DNA of 64,000 nt from Collimonas sp. PA-H2 (GCF_002564105.1 NZ_PDBX01000002.1:186001-250000), one strand, 5' to 3'; shown: positions 33,797 through 43,464, counted from the first letter of the stretch. Notes: generated by a model from the letters alone, not told the origin. Translations and numbers: made by a program.

Positions 33797-34702
33797 ATGA
33801 TTTCACTCAGACAGCTCAAGTATTTCGTCGAAATTGTCGACGCCGGCAGCTATACCCGCGCCGCCGAGCACTTGTTCATCGCGCAGTCGGCCTTGAGCCG
33901 GCAGATGAAGGAACTGGAAACCGACATGCAGGTCAGCCTGCTGCAGCGCGATTCGCGCCATATCGAGCTGACCGAGGCGGGACAGCTGTTCTATGAAAGA
34001 AGCAAACGGATCCTGGAAGATATCGAAGACGCCATTGTCCAGGCGCATCAGGTCGGCAAGGGCGAACAGGGCCGCATCCGCGTACTGCATTCGAGTTCGG
34101 TCACCTTATCCGCCGCCATGGGCAATATTTTCAATACGCTGCTAATGCAGTTTCCCGGCGTATCGCTGGATTTTTCCCGCGCGCCATCCGAACACCAGGC
34201 GCTGGACATCGACGAAGGCCGCGCCGATTTCGGTCTGGTGCGGCTGCCGATTTTGCGCCAGCTGCCGAATATCCAGGTCAAGAAAGTGTTTTCTGAAAAG
34301 CTGGTGGTGGCGCTCTCCAAGGACCATCGCTTTGCGCACAAAGGCACAATCGGCATCGCCGAGCTGCGCGACGAACACTTTGTGTCGGTACCGCACAAGG
34401 ATCGCGGCGGTCTCAGCTACCTGGTAGCGGCGCTGTGCATGCGGCATGATTTTTTCCCCAAGGCTTCGCGCGCCACCTCGCGCAAGGCTTCGCTGCTGAA
34501 TCTGATTGAAGCCAACCTGGGGATTGCAATCGTGCCGGAAAGCATGCAAGAGATCGCGCCGACGGGGATCCGTTTCCTGCAACTGCCGCCACAGGATGCG
34601 CAGTCCGACGTTGCCGTGATTTACCGGCGCGATGCCGCACCCATGGTGGCCGCCTTTATCGCCGCATTCCTGCAGCTGATGCCGCATGCGGAGCAAGCCT
34701 GA
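33797..34702 (+). CDS. mdcR: LysR-type regulator of malonate catabolism
   Basis: 301 residues. N-terminal winged helix-turn-helix (MISLRQLKYFVEIVDAGSYTRAAEHLFIAQSALSRQMKELE, residues 1-41) and a two-lobed LysR effector domain (from about 90). Position at the end of the malonate decarboxylase operon, and similarity in type to MdcR of other malonate operons, suggest it activates mdc genes with malonate as inducer; this is inferred from context. It converges with mdcH, 12 bases apart, instead of being divergent from mdcA, which is less usual for LysR regulators. A second regulator (GntR) sits at the far end. Confidence 0.8.
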   Translation: MISLRQLKYFVEIVDAGSYTRAAEHLFIAQSALSRQMKELETDMQVSLLQRDSRHIELTEAGQLFYERSKRILEDIEDAIVQAHQVGKGEQGRIRVLHSSSVTLSAAMGNIFNTLLMQFPGVSLDFSRAPSEHQALDIDEGRADFGLVRLPILRQLPNIQVKKVFSEKLVVALSKDHRFAHKGTIGIAELRDEHFVSVPHKDRGGLSYLVAALCMRHDFFPKASRATSRKASLLNLIEANLGIAIVPESMQEIAPTGIRFLQLPPQDAQSDVAVIYRRDAAPMVAAFIAAFLQLMPHAEQA

Positions 34703-34714
34703 GCGGCTTGGCCA

Positions 34715-35653
34715 TCACAAGCGCTGCAGCCAGTTGACGATACCCTGCAACGAACGGAATTCACTCACCGAGCGGCATGCAATATGCGGATGGCGCGCCG
34801 CCAGCATGCGCGACAGCGCTGCCCCCGGTCCCAGTTCCAGCGCCGCCGTAATGCCGCGCTCGGCGCAGGCATCCATGCAAGCGCTCCAGCGGATGGTGTG
34901 CGCCATCTGTCGCGACAGAGTCTCTATCGCTTGTTCTTTTCTTGTCAGGATACGGGCATCAAGGCCGGACAGCAGCGGCAGCGAGGGGTCGCGCGACAAT
35001 TGCAGCTTGAGCTGCTGCGCAAACGGCGCCACTGCGGCTGCCATCAAGGGAGTATGCGAAGCCACCGTCACCGGTAGCAGCGTTATTTTTCCGCCCTGCC
35101 TTTCGATTTCGGCGGCAGCGCCCGGCAAATCCTGCTGCAGGCCGCCCACGATGCAGCTGTCGGCATCGGTTTCAATCGCCACGTACATGTGCTGCGACGC
35201 CAGCAAGGCTGCCAGCGGCCGCAAGGCGATGCCGCTGACGGCAAACAAGACTTGCGGCGACCCTGGCTGCGGACATGCGTCCATCAGCTGCGCCCGCGCC
35301 TGCGCCAGGGCGATCGCCTGCGGCGCGGACATGGCGCCTGCGACGTGCCAGGCCGCCAGCTCTCCTATACTGTATCCGGCCACCAGTTCAGGGGCCGGCA
35401 ATTGCGCCTGCAATGCAGACCAGATGGTGGCCGTCGCAGCCACGATCAGCGGTTGGGCCAGGCGGTTGGAGAACAGCAGATCCTGGTCCGACAGGACCTC
35501 TGGCAGCGACCGGCCGGGTATTACCGCCGCCAGCCACGGATCCAATAATTGCGCCAGCAACCGGGCGCTTGCGGGATCGCTGCACGCCAACTCGAACATC
35601 GCCGCATGCTGGCCGCCCTGTCCTGAGCACAGCAGCGCCAGCCGCGGCGTCAT
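34715..35653 (-). CDS. mdcH: Malonyl-CoA:ACP transacylase of malonate decarboxylase (epsilon subunit)
   Basis: 312 residues. Acyltransferase of the FabD type: LALLCSGQGGQHAAMFEL at the start, the nucleophile elbow AGYSIGELAAW with Ser95, the arginine region AQARAQLMDA, and TVASHTPLM with the catalytic His. In malonate decarboxylase it loads the special acyl carrier protein MdcC with malonyl from malonyl-CoA to start the cycle. It is last in the operon, separated from mdcB by a binding protein gene that is not part of the usual set. Confidence 0.92.
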   Translation of the reverse strand: MTPRLALLCSGQGGQHAAMFELACSDPASARLLAQLLDPWLAAVIPGRSLPEVLSDQDLLFSNRLAQPLIVAATATIWSALQAQLPAPELVAGYSIGELAAWHVAGAMSAPQAIALAQARAQLMDACPQPGSPQVLFAVSGIALRPLAALLASQHMYVAIETDADSCIVGGLQQDLPGAAAEIERQGGKITLLPVTVASHTPLMAAAVAPFAQQLKLQLSRDPSLPLLSGLDARILTRKEQAIETLSRQMAHTIRWSACMDACAERGITAALELGPGAALSRMLAARHPHIACRSVSEFRSLQGIVNWLQRL

Positions 35654-35686
35654 GGCTGACTCTCCGCGGTTTGCTTTGGTTGCGGC

Positions 35687-36841
35687 TTAACGCAGTACGT
35701 AGCCATCCTTGCCGATCACGGTCAATTCAATGAAATTCAGGCCGTCGCGGCTGTTCGGGCCATATTTGAGGGCCATGCCGCCGATATCGTAACCGCCCAT
35801 GCTTTCCAGGCCGCTGACCAGGCTGTCGCGGGTCGGCTTGTTGCCGGCGCGGCGCAAGCCTTCCACCAGCACCTTGGCCGAGATGAACCCTTCCAGCGTC
35901 GGGTAGGAATCGGACAATTCGCTGCGGGTCTTCAGCGCGGTCATGAATTCCTTGGAAATCTGCGTGCTGGAGCTTCTTGGATTCGGAAACACTTGCGTCA
36001 TGCCCAGGCCGCGCGCGTCTTTCCCCAGGCCTTGCAGAAACACCTGCGAGCTGACGTTGGACAAGGTGATCAGCTGCTGCTGGCCGCCGGCTTCGCGATA
36101 CTGCTTGATGAAGGCGCCGCACGGCTTGGCGGTGCAAATCATCAGGACTGCCTGCGGCTTGGCATCGAAAATCTTCTTGACCGCGCCTTCCACCGCCACG
36201 GTGTTGCGTTCATAGTTGGCGACTACCGGCTCCGGCAATTTATTCTTCTTGATCGCCTGCTTCAAGCCTTCCAGCGCGTCATTGCCGAAGGAATCGTTGG
36301 AGACCAGCACCGCATAGCGCTGCAGGCCCATGCCCGACAGCTGCTCGATCGCGGTGCCGACTTCGTCGCGGTACTTGGAACGCACATTGAACAGATAGTG
36401 CTGCATAGGCTCGTGCAGCGAAGTCGCGCCGCTGACCGGCGCAATCAGCGGCACCTTGGCGTCGTTGATGGCGCCCAGGATGGATTCGGTGGTCGGTGTG
36501 CCGCGATACAAGAACAGCGCGAACGCATTCTTTTCATTCAGCAGCTTGCGGGTATTCTCGACAGTGCGCTTCGGCTCGAAACCGTCGTCCAGCGATTCCA
36601 GCACGATCTTGCGGCCGAACACGCCGCCTTGCTTGTTGACGATATCGAAATACAGCTGGGCGCCGGCAGTGGCTTGCTTCACTTCTTCCGCCGTGGTGCC
36701 GGTAAAACCGGCAGACTGGCCGATCACGATGGTGTTGCTGGTGATGCCCGGTTCCGCGATAGCGCTACCAGCCGCAAGCAAGCCAAACAGGCCCAATGCG
36801 CTGATGCTGACAGCCAAAGACAACTTCTGATGCACTTTCAT
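35687..36841 (-). CDS. ABC transporter substrate-binding protein, branched-chain amino acid type
   Basis: 384 residues with a signal peptide (1-29, GSAIAEPG). Mature start ITSNTIVIGQSAGFTGTTAEEVKQATAGAQLYFDIVNKQGGV is typical of periplasmic binding proteins of the LIV type (Peripla_BP_6). No permease or ATPase genes accompany it, so it is an orphan. Its position inside the malonate operon, between mdcB and mdcH with gaps of 52 and 33 bases, suggests coexpression, and it may bind malonate or a related acid; it may equally be a sensor component. TCTGGAG precedes the ATG. Confidence 0.88.
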   Translation of the reverse strand: MKVHQKLSLAVSISALGLFGLLAAGSAIAEPGITSNTIVIGQSAGFTGTTAEEVKQATAGAQLYFDIVNKQGGVFGRKIVLESLDDGFEPKRTVENTRKLLNEKNAFALFLYRGTPTTESILGAINDAKVPLIAPVSGATSLHEPMQHYLFNVRSKYRDEVGTAIEQLSGMGLQRYAVLVSNDSFGNDALEGLKQAIKKNKLPEPVVANYERNTVAVEGAVKKIFDAKPQAVLMICTAKPCGAFIKQYREAGGQQQLITLSNVSSQVFLQGLGKDARGLGMTQVFPNPRSSSTQISKEFMTALKTRSELSDSYPTLEGFISAKVLVEGLRRAGNKPTRDSLVSGLESMGGYDIGGMALKYGPNSRDGLNFIELTVIGKDGYVLR

Positions 36842-36893
36842 TTGTTCTCCAGAGATATTCGTCGACGCAGTATCTGCATGGGAGGCCGCCCGC

Positions 36894-37844
36894 TCAACGC
36901 AAGTAGCTCAATCCATGCAGCAAATAAGTGGCTGCCAATAAATCGGCAGCGCCACCGGGCGACAGCTTATCCTGAATAAATACTTTATGGCAACTAATTG
37001 CGTGTTCACGCCAATCTTTTGTCGCACTGCCTCCCATTTCCAGGAAAGCCCGCGCACATGTTTTTACCTTGTCGACCGCCGCCGGGCCGCCCCGATGGTA
37101 GAGATTGGTGTCGCTGATGCTGGCCATGAGGACGAACAAGGCATCCACCGCGGCGGCGTCGTAGCCGCGGCCGGCTCCCAGCGTCGACAGGAAGCGCGGC
37201 AAAGCCGCCTCGAACAGCGAGGGAAATCCCAGCGCCGCTTCTTCGCTGGCGCCGCTGACTGCATATTTTTCCGCCGCCAGCCGTCCATGGGAGGGTTCGA
37301 CGCAATGCGGGATCGCTGCCCTTTCCTGCATATGCCGGGTCAAGGCATCACCCCACTGTATCAGCAATGTGGCGCGGATGGCCGGCGCCGACAAGGACAT
37401 GCTGCGGCCATGGCAATAGCCGGCCGCGGCGCACAGCATGCCGAGGCAAAAAATCGCGCCGCGATGGGTATTGACGCCGGCGGTCGCCTTCAGCATGGTC
37501 TGTTCGGCGCTAATGCCGAGTTGCCGCAATACGGCGAATTCCTTGCCTGCCATGCCAGCCTGCGTGATGCGAACAAAATAATGGCGCAGCGAAAACAGGC
37601 TGCGCATGAATGTGCCGGCATCCATGTCGCTGTGGCTGCCGTTGTCTACCAGGGACACCAGGCCGGGCTTCGGATACAACTGCAATTCGCGATACAGGCT
37701 GCGCAAGGCGAGCCGCGCGACTTGCTGGCAGAAGGCTTGCTGCTGGCGCGCGCTTTGTTGCGGCAGGCCATGCCGGCGCAACTGCGGCGAGGCTGGCGGG
37801 CGCAGAGCGGGATGGCGGGCCGCGCTTGTCACGTCGATTTTCAT
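36894..37844 (-). CDS. mdcB: Triphosphoribosyl-dephospho-CoA synthase
   Basis: 316 residues. Makes 2'-(5''-triphosphoribosyl)-3'-dephospho-CoA, precursor of the prosthetic group of MdcC. Seen: RSLYRELQLYPKPGLVSLVDNGSHSDMDAGTFMRS (the CitG/MdcB signature, residues 48-82), GVNTHRGAIFCLGML, and SISDTNLYHRGGP. The first 30 residues are Pro/Arg-rich and probably disordered. Its ATG overlaps the mdcG stop as ATGA (37841-37844), so the two are coupled. Confidence 0.93.
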   Translation of the reverse strand: MKIDVTSAARHPALRPPASPQLRRHGLPQQSARQQQAFCQQVARLALRSLYRELQLYPKPGLVSLVDNGSHSDMDAGTFMRSLFSLRHYFVRITQAGMAGKEFAVLRQLGISAEQTMLKATAGVNTHRGAIFCLGMLCAAAGYCHGRSMSLSAPAIRATLLIQWGDALTRHMQERAAIPHCVEPSHGRLAAEKYAVSGASEEAALGFPSLFEAALPRFLSTLGAGRGYDAAAVDALFVLMASISDTNLYHRGGPAAVDKVKTCARAFLEMGGSATKDWREHAISCHKVFIQDKLSPGGAADLLAATYLLHGLSYLR

Positions 37845-38518
37845 GCCGGTTCCAGGCTGGCGATCAGGCTGGCCAGCGTGCTCAGCTGTACCGAGACTGC
37901 CGTCTTCACCAGCACGCGCGCTACAATGCCGCCTTCAGCGCCGGCCTGCATGGCTTGCCAGCACTCCTTCCAGGCCACGGCCCGGCCGTCCGGAAAGATC
38001 ACTTCGCCATCCAGCGGCAAGCGTGCCGCATGCTGCGCCAGCAAGGCCATCCCGCGCGAAAATTCCAGCGTGCTCCTAGGCGCAAACAACAGGTCGATAT
38101 CCGAAGCGGCGGTGACATAGTTTTGCCGGGTCAGGACTTGCCAGGCCCAGGAACCGTACAGCCGCAGCGCGATGCCGCTATGCAGGCAATCGCCGGCAAA
38201 CGCGCGCAACGGACCGCTCCAGCCAGCTGGCATGTGCGCCAGCGCCTGACGCAGCGTCAGCGGCTCTTCAATCCGTTCGACATCTGCCAGTTGCGCCCGC
38301 AGCGGAATCCTCAGCTTATCGCCGTTGCCGTCCGGCGGCAGCGCCAGTCCCAGGCACAACTCATGTTCCGGTGTATCCGCTTCGCGCCGCCGCAGCACCA
38401 GCGGCCAATCCTCCTGCCGCCAGCGTTCCAGCGTCGCGCGGCAATCCGCCGCCACTGTCTGCGCCGCCCGCTGCCAGCCGTCGGCGCTGAGCCAGACCAG
38501 GTTATGGCGCGTTAGCAC
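37841..38518 (-). CDS. mdcG: Phosphoribosyl-dephospho-CoA transferase (MdcC activating enzyme)
   Basis: 225 residues. Transfers the prosthetic group made by MdcB onto the acyl carrier protein MdcC. Recognised as MdcG by RHNLVWLSADGWQRA at the start, PLVLRRREADTP, LGLALPPDGNGDKLRIPL and YVTAASDIDLLFAP, a nucleotidyltransferase-like acidic motif around residue 145. The start is GTG at 38518, 17 bases inside the end of mdcE; no ATG fits the family start. Confidence 0.9.
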   Translation of the reverse strand: MLTRHNLVWLSADGWQRAAQTVAADCRATLERWRQEDWPLVLRRREADTPEHELCLGLALPPDGNGDKLRIPLRAQLADVERIEEPLTLRQALAHMPAGWSGPLRAFAGDCLHSGIALRLYGSWAWQVLTRQNYVTAASDIDLLFAPRSTLEFSRGMALLAQHAARLPLDGEVIFPDGRAVAWKECWQAMQAGAEGGIVARVLVKTAVSVQLSTLASLIASLEPA

Positions 38519-39209
38519 TCAACACCGCCTGCGCTACTGGAAAAGCCTGGCTGCGGCCGCCGCGCTGCAAACCTGCGGCGCTGCGCCGGTCCTGCGGGTT
38601 GACGTCGCGCAAGGCCTGGGCCATCTGCAGGGCGAGATCGCCATCCCAGATCGCATCGATGCCGCCCATATGCAAGTAATTCACCGGTCCCGGCGCAAAC
38701 ACCGGATTGCTCTTGGCCAGTTCCGTCAGGCGCTCCAGCGGCACCTTGGTGATGCGCGCCATGGCTGGCAAGCCCATCACCCGGATGGTCGCCTGCGGCA
38801 AGGCAAAACAGGCGTCGGCCATCAGGCCGCTGGTGATGAAGCCGCCCGACAGCGCCTGGTCGTACACCAGGCCGATGATCTTGTGTCCCTGGCTGCGCGC
38901 CAGCGCGATGCATTTCCCCAGATGCGCCATATAGCTGTTAATGCCCAGCATTTCATCGCGATGGCGCAGGCGCTGGCCTTGGGTATCGACCAGGATGACG
39001 ATAGGCCGCTGCGGGAAATTGCGCACCGTGGCCAGCACCGCCTGCGCCTGCAGCAAGGCGATTTCGACGCCGATCGGCGCGTGGCCGCTGCTGCCGATCA
39101 CGTTCACCGCAGCACCGTCGACTTGCGCGGTGCCGGTCAGGAAATTATCCTGCTCGACGATGGTGTGGCCTTGCGGGAAAAGCTGCGCGGCTAAGGACAT
39201 CCAATCCAT
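38502..39209 (-). CDS. mdcE: Malonate decarboxylase gamma subunit
   Basis: 235 residues. Carboxyltransferase-fold subunit which with MdcD removes CO2 from malonyl-ACP, giving acetyl-ACP. Segments PIVILVDTQGQRLRHRDEMLG and GLVYDQALSGGFITSGLMADACFALP are the crotonase-like core. The ATG follows the mdcD stop directly (TGAATG). This is the biotin-independent type, as no biotin carrier gene is present in the cluster. Confidence 0.93.
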   Translation of the reverse strand: MDWMSLAAQLFPQGHTIVEQDNFLTGTAQVDGAAVNVIGSSGHAPIGVEIALLQAQAVLATVRNFPQRPIVILVDTQGQRLRHRDEMLGINSYMAHLGKCIALARSQGHKIIGLVYDQALSGGFITSGLMADACFALPQATIRVMGLPAMARITKVPLERLTELAKSNPVFAPGPVNYLHMGGIDAIWDGDLALQMAQALRDVNPQDRRSAAGLQRGGRSQAFPVAQAVLSANAP

Positions 39210-40109
39210 TCACGGCCTCCGTCGCAGTTGTGCTGTGGCGGCGACAAAGGCGTCGGCTTCCAGCATGGGAAGATTGACCGCATCCACGACGCCGATTTTT
39301 TGCCAGATGTCGAGCGGGTCGACGGCGGCGCCGAAGGCATCGACGCGGTCCTGTAAAAACTGCTGTTCGGCTTCCAGCGCCTCCAGCGTCAAGGCGATCG
39401 CGCCAGCCGCGGCATGGCATTCCTGCATCAAGGCAAAGGCCGCCTGCCGGAACGCGGCGCTGTCGTCGGCCACCAGCATCTGGCAATCGCCCAGCAGATA
39501 GCGGTGCTTGCCGCCGGTGGTGCGCCAGACCAGCGCGCGGTCGCGTGCATCGAACTCTTCGACGCCGTTGGCGGTTTCTATCACTTCCGGTCCGGACATC
39601 GCCAGCCGCCCTTCTTCCGACATCACAATCGCATTGGCGCAGCAGGCGACGATGCCCATGCCGCCGAAACAGCCGTTGGAACCGCCGACCAGCACGATCA
39701 CCGGGATGCCGGCGGCGCGCACCTCAAGCAAGGCGCGCATCACTTCGGATACCGCAATCAGGCCGGCATTGGCTTCGTGCAAGCGCACGCCGCCGCTTTC
39801 CAGCAGCAGCAATACCGCATACGGACGCTCCAGCAGTGCGCGCTGCAGCAGGCCGGTCAGTTTGGCGCCGTGCACCTCGCCCACCGCGCCGCCCATGAAA
39901 CCGCCCTCTTGCGTCGCCACCAGTATCGGCTCGCCGAACAGCCGCCCGGCGCCGATGGCGACGCCGTCGTCGAACGACACCGGCGCATCCAGCTGGCCCA
40001 GGTGCGGGCTGACGATGCGCAGCGATGGCGGCAGGAATTCGCTGAAACTGCCGGCATCCAGTACCGCATCCAGGCGCTCGCGCGCATGCGCTTCCAGATA
40101 ACTGTTCAT
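39210..40109 (-). CDS. mdcD: Malonate decarboxylase beta subunit
   Basis: 299 residues. Carboxyltransferase-type subunit; partner of MdcE. Seen: ERLDAVLDAGSFSEFLP at the start, ATQEGGFMGGAVGEVHGAKL, LLESGGVRLHEANAGLIAVSEVM and GSNGCFGGMGIVACCAN. Its ATG overlaps the mdcC stop by four bases (ATGA, 40106-40109) and its stop abuts mdcE, indicating tight translational coupling as expected for subunits of one complex. Confidence 0.94.
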   Translation of the reverse strand: MNSYLEAHARERLDAVLDAGSFSEFLPPSLRIVSPHLGQLDAPVSFDDGVAIGAGRLFGEPILVATQEGGFMGGAVGEVHGAKLTGLLQRALLERPYAVLLLLESGGVRLHEANAGLIAVSEVMRALLEVRAAGIPVIVLVGGSNGCFGGMGIVACCANAIVMSEEGRLAMSGPEVIETANGVEEFDARDRALVWRTTGGKHRYLLGDCQMLVADDSAAFRQAAFALMQECHAAAGAIALTLEALEAEQQFLQDRVDAFGAAVDPLDIWQKIGVVDAVNLPMLEADAFVAATAQLRRRP

Positions 40110-40420
40110 GGTTGCGCTCCCAGCGCCGCTTCCACCGCCTGGTCCAGGCGCAGGCTGACCACTGCCGGCGTCGCTCCCATGTCGTTGATGGCGATGCGCG
40201 TATCGGCCAGTTGCCAGCGCTGCTGGAAATCCGCCAGCACTGCTTGCCAGATCTTGCCGAAGCCGCGCGCGGCAGTCCTGATTTCAATCGTGCAGGCGCC
40301 GTTCAGTGACGCCGATTCGATCAGTACTTCCAGATTGCCCGAGCTGACAACGCCCGACAGCTGCGCCGTGGCGGGTAGCTGACGCTGGCCGTGTTCAAAA
40401 CGAAAATTCAAGGTTTCCAT
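40106..40420 (-). CDS. mdcC: Malonate decarboxylase acyl carrier protein (delta subunit)
   Basis: 104 residues. Carries the 2'-(5''-phosphoribosyl)-3'-dephospho-CoA group on a serine; the expected site is in VVSSGNLEVLIE, most likely Ser27. It shuttles malonyl and acetyl groups among MdcA, MdcD/E and MdcH. Length is as usual for the family. It lies 31 bases downstream of mdcA. Confidence 0.93.
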   Translation of the reverse strand: METLNFRFEHGQRQLPATAQLSGVVSSGNLEVLIESASLNGACTIEIRTAARGFGKIWQAVLADFQQRWQLADTRIAINDMGATPAVVSLRLDQAVEAALGAQP

Positions 40421-40451
40421 CGCAACGCCCTATCACCTTTACCGGTTAGTT

Positions 40452-42113
40452 TCACCAGTTCCTGAAACGCTTCGGCGGCTGGTACAAGCCGCCCGAGGCA
40501 CGCACCAGGTCTTTCATGTTCTTGGCCGCCAGCAGGTCGCGCGTGGCCAGCCGCTTGTCGATGCCCAGATCTTCCGGGCGCCGGATGATGCCGCGGTCGC
40601 GCAGGTTTTCGACCATGCGCTTGTCGCGTCCCAGGCCGATGGCGGTATAGCCGGCGACGCCGCGCACGGCCTGCTCGCGCTCTTCATCGCTGCGGCACAG
40701 CAGCAAGTTGGCCAGCCCTTCTTCGGTCAGGATGTGGCTGACGTCTTCACCGTAGATCATCACCGGTGGAATCGCCATGCCGGCCTGCTCGGCCAGTTCC
40801 CAGGCATCCAGCTTTTCGACGAAGGCCGGCTGCATGTGTTCGCGAAAGGTCTCGGCCATCTGCACCACCAGCTTTTGCCCGCGCGGGATCAGATTCCTGC
40901 CGTCGCGCGCCTGCTGGCCGGCTTTCAGCCAGGCCGGGCTGGCGTGACGCCGCCCGCGCGCATCGGCGCCCATGTTGGGCGCGCCGCCGAAGCCGGCAAT
41001 GCGGCCAGCGGTGGCGGTAGACGAATTGCCCTGCAAATCGATCTGCAAAGTGGAGCCGATGAACATGTCGCAGGCGTAGTGGCCGGCCATCTGGCTGAAG
41101 GCGCGGTTGCTGCGCATCGAACCGTCGGCGCCGACGAAAAATACGTCGGAGCGGGCCCGGATGTAGTCTTCCATGCCGAGTTCGGAACCGAAAGAATGAA
41201 CAGACTCGACAAAGCCGGCCTCGATCGCCGGGATCAGCGCCGGGTGCGGATTGAGCGCCCAGTGCTGGCAGATCTTGCCCTTCAGTCCCAGCGATGCAGC
41301 GTAGGTCGGCAGCAGCAGCTCGATGGCGGCTGTGTCGAAACCGATGCCGTGGTTGAGGCGCTGGATTTCATACTCGGCATAGATGCCCTTGATGGCCATC
41401 ATCGCCATCAATACCTGGATGTCGGAGATCTGCGCCGGGTCGCGCGTGAACAGCGGTTCGATATAGTGCGGCGTCGGCGCCTGCACCACGAAGCCGACCC
41501 AGTCTGCCGGGATATCCACCCGCGGCAGGACATCGACGATTTCATTGACCTGGGCGATCACGATGCCGCCGCTGAAGGCCGTGGCTTCGACGATCGCCGG
41601 CGTGTCTTCGGTATTCGGCCCGGTGTACAGGTTGCCGTGGCGGTCCGCCGCCTGCGCCGCCACCAGCGCCACGCGCGGCGTCAAGTCGACGAAGTAACGG
41701 CCGAACAATTCAAGATAGGTATGGATGGCGCCGATGTTCAGTTTGCCGGCCGCGACCAGCCCTGCCAGGCGCCCCGCCTGCGGCCCAGAGAAAGAAAAAT
41801 CCAGGCGCGCGGCGACGCCGCTTTCAAAGATGTCCAGGTGCTCCGGCAAGGCCAGCACCGACAGCAGCATGTGCAGACCGTTGACGCGCGCCGGATCGAG
41901 TTTGGCCAGCGCCTTGGCGAGGAAGTCGGCCTGCTTCTGGTTATTCCCTTCCAGGCAGACCTTGTCGCCGGTTTCCAGCACGCTGTACAGCAGGTCCTGG
42001 ATGCGGCCGGTTTCCACTACCTTGCCCTGGCAGCCGCTGCCGAGTGTCTCGGCGGCGCGCCGCAGGCGCTGCTCGCGATTGGCGTTGCGCAGGTCCCAGC
42101 GGCGGCCGTCCAT
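40452..42113 (-). CDS. mdcA: Malonate decarboxylase alpha subunit (acetyl-ACP:malonate ACP transferase)
   Basis: 553 residues. Exchanges acetyl for malonyl on the carrier protein. CoA-transferase-like fold: CLEGNNQKQADFLAKAL near the start, DRHGNLYTGPNTEDTPAIVEA, FGSELGMEDYIRARSDVFFVGADGS, TLQIDLQGNSSTATAGRIAGFGGAPNMG. The ATG at 42113 lies one base after the dctM stop, placing TRAP transporter and decarboxylase on one transcript. Confidence 0.95.
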   Translation of the reverse strand: MDGRRWDLRNANREQRLRRAAETLGSGCQGKVVETGRIQDLLYSVLETGDKVCLEGNNQKQADFLAKALAKLDPARVNGLHMLLSVLALPEHLDIFESGVAARLDFSFSGPQAGRLAGLVAAGKLNIGAIHTYLELFGRYFVDLTPRVALVAAQAADRHGNLYTGPNTEDTPAIVEATAFSGGIVIAQVNEIVDVLPRVDIPADWVGFVVQAPTPHYIEPLFTRDPAQISDIQVLMAMMAIKGIYAEYEIQRLNHGIGFDTAAIELLLPTYAASLGLKGKICQHWALNPHPALIPAIEAGFVESVHSFGSELGMEDYIRARSDVFFVGADGSMRSNRAFSQMAGHYACDMFIGSTLQIDLQGNSSTATAGRIAGFGGAPNMGADARGRRHASPAWLKAGQQARDGRNLIPRGQKLVVQMAETFREHMQPAFVEKLDAWELAEQAGMAIPPVMIYGEDVSHILTEEGLANLLLCRSDEEREQAVRGVAGYTAIGLGRDKRMVENLRDRGIIRRPEDLGIDKRLATRDLLAAKNMKDLVRASGGLYQPPKRFRNW

Positions 42114-42114
42114 A

Positions 42115-43464
42115 TTATCTGGCTCCCATCAAGATATCCGGCAAGCCGGTGACGATGCCCGGAAACAGGCACAGCAGGATGATCGCCGCGAACATCAGCA
42201 GCAGGAACGGCAGCGTGCCCTTGATCACGTCGGACAGCGGAATGTCGGGCGCGATGTTCTTGATCACGAACAGGTTGAGGCCGACCGGCGGATGGATCAG
42301 GCCCATTTCCATCACCACCGTCATCACCACGCCGAACCAGATCAGGTCGAAACCGGCTTCGCGCAGCGGCGGCAGGATGATCGGCGCGGTCATCAGGATG
42401 ATGGACACCGGCGGCAGGAAGAAACCGAGCACGATCACCATCAGCAGGATCACCGCCAGCAACAGCCATTTCGAAAGGTGCAGGGCGACCACCCATTGCG
42501 CCGCCGACTGGCTGATGTGCAGGTAGCTCATCACATACGAGTACAGCAAGGACATGCCGATGATCAGCAGCAGCATGCAGGATTCCTTGATGGTCGAGTT
42601 CAGGAACGGCATCAGGTCGCGCGGCCGCCACATGCGGTAGACCACGGCGATCAGCACGATCGCCAGCAAGGCGCCGAGGCCGGCAGTCTCGGACGGCGTG
42701 GCGAAGCCGCCGTACAACGCAATCATGACGCCGATCAGCAAGATCAGGAACGGCAGCACGCGCGGCAGCATCTCAACCTTCTGGGCAAGCGTGAAATGTT
42801 CATCATCCAGATAGGCCGACTTGACGCCGCCCTGGCGATAGATCTCGTGCGCCAGCCGGTATTCCTTGCGGGCACGGTAGACCGCGTAGCCGGCGAACAT
42901 GACTACCAGCAGGACGCCGGGGCCGATGCCGGCCAGGAACAAACGTCCCAGCGATTGTTCCGACGCCACCGCGTACAGGATCATGGTGATCGATGGCGGC
43001 AGCAGGATTCCCAGGGTGCCGCCGGCGGCGATGATGCCGGCCGCGAATCCCGGCGAGTAGCCGCGCCGGCGCATCTCCGGGATGCCGGCGGAACCGATCG
43101 CCGAACAGGTCGCCGGGGAGGAACCGGCCATTGCCGCAAACAAGGCGCAGGCAAAGACGTTGGCGATGCCGAGGCCGCCCGGAACCCGGCTCAGCCAGGC
43201 GTGGATCGCCGAGTACAGGTCGCGCCCGGCCGGCGATTTGCCGATAGCCGCACCCTTCAAGATGAACAGAGGGATGGAGAGCAAGGTGACGGAGGCGATT
43301 TCCTCGTAGACGTTTTGGGTGACGGTATCCAGCGAAGAAGCCGGCATGAAGAAATACATGAAGCTGGTCGCAACCACGCCGAGCGCAAAGGCAATCGGCA
43401 TGCCGGAACACATCACGACAATCGTGACGATGCCATACAGGGCACCAAGGGCAAGCGGACTCAT
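42115..43464 (-). CDS. dctM: TRAP transporter large membrane subunit (DctM type)
   Basis: 449 residues with about 12 hydrophobic segments, e.g. LGALYGIVTIVVMCSGMPIA, the conserved ATCSAIGSAGIPEM and GGTLGILLPPSITMILYA re-entrant-like motifs of DctM. It forms the sodium-coupled channel. A frame beginning at 43584 overlaps dctQ; the ATG at 43464, sharing one base with the dctQ stop (TAATG), matches the family start. The context makes malonate the probable substrate. Confidence 0.93.
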   Translation of the reverse strand: MSPLALGALYGIVTIVVMCSGMPIAFALGVVATSFMYFFMPASSLDTVTQNVYEEIASVTLLSIPLFILKGAAIGKSPAGRDLYSAIHAWLSRVPGGLGIANVFACALFAAMAGSSPATCSAIGSAGIPEMRRRGYSPGFAAGIIAAGGTLGILLPPSITMILYAVASEQSLGRLFLAGIGPGVLLVVMFAGYAVYRARKEYRLAHEIYRQGGVKSAYLDDEHFTLAQKVEMLPRVLPFLILLIGVMIALYGGFATPSETAGLGALLAIVLIAVVYRMWRPRDLMPFLNSTIKESCMLLLIIGMSLLYSYVMSYLHISQSAAQWVVALHLSKWLLLAVILLMVIVLGFFLPPVSIILMTAPIILPPLREAGFDLIWFGVVMTVVMEMGLIHPPVGLNLFVIKNIAPDIPLSDVIKGTLPFLLLMFAAIILLCLFPGIVTGLPDILMGAR

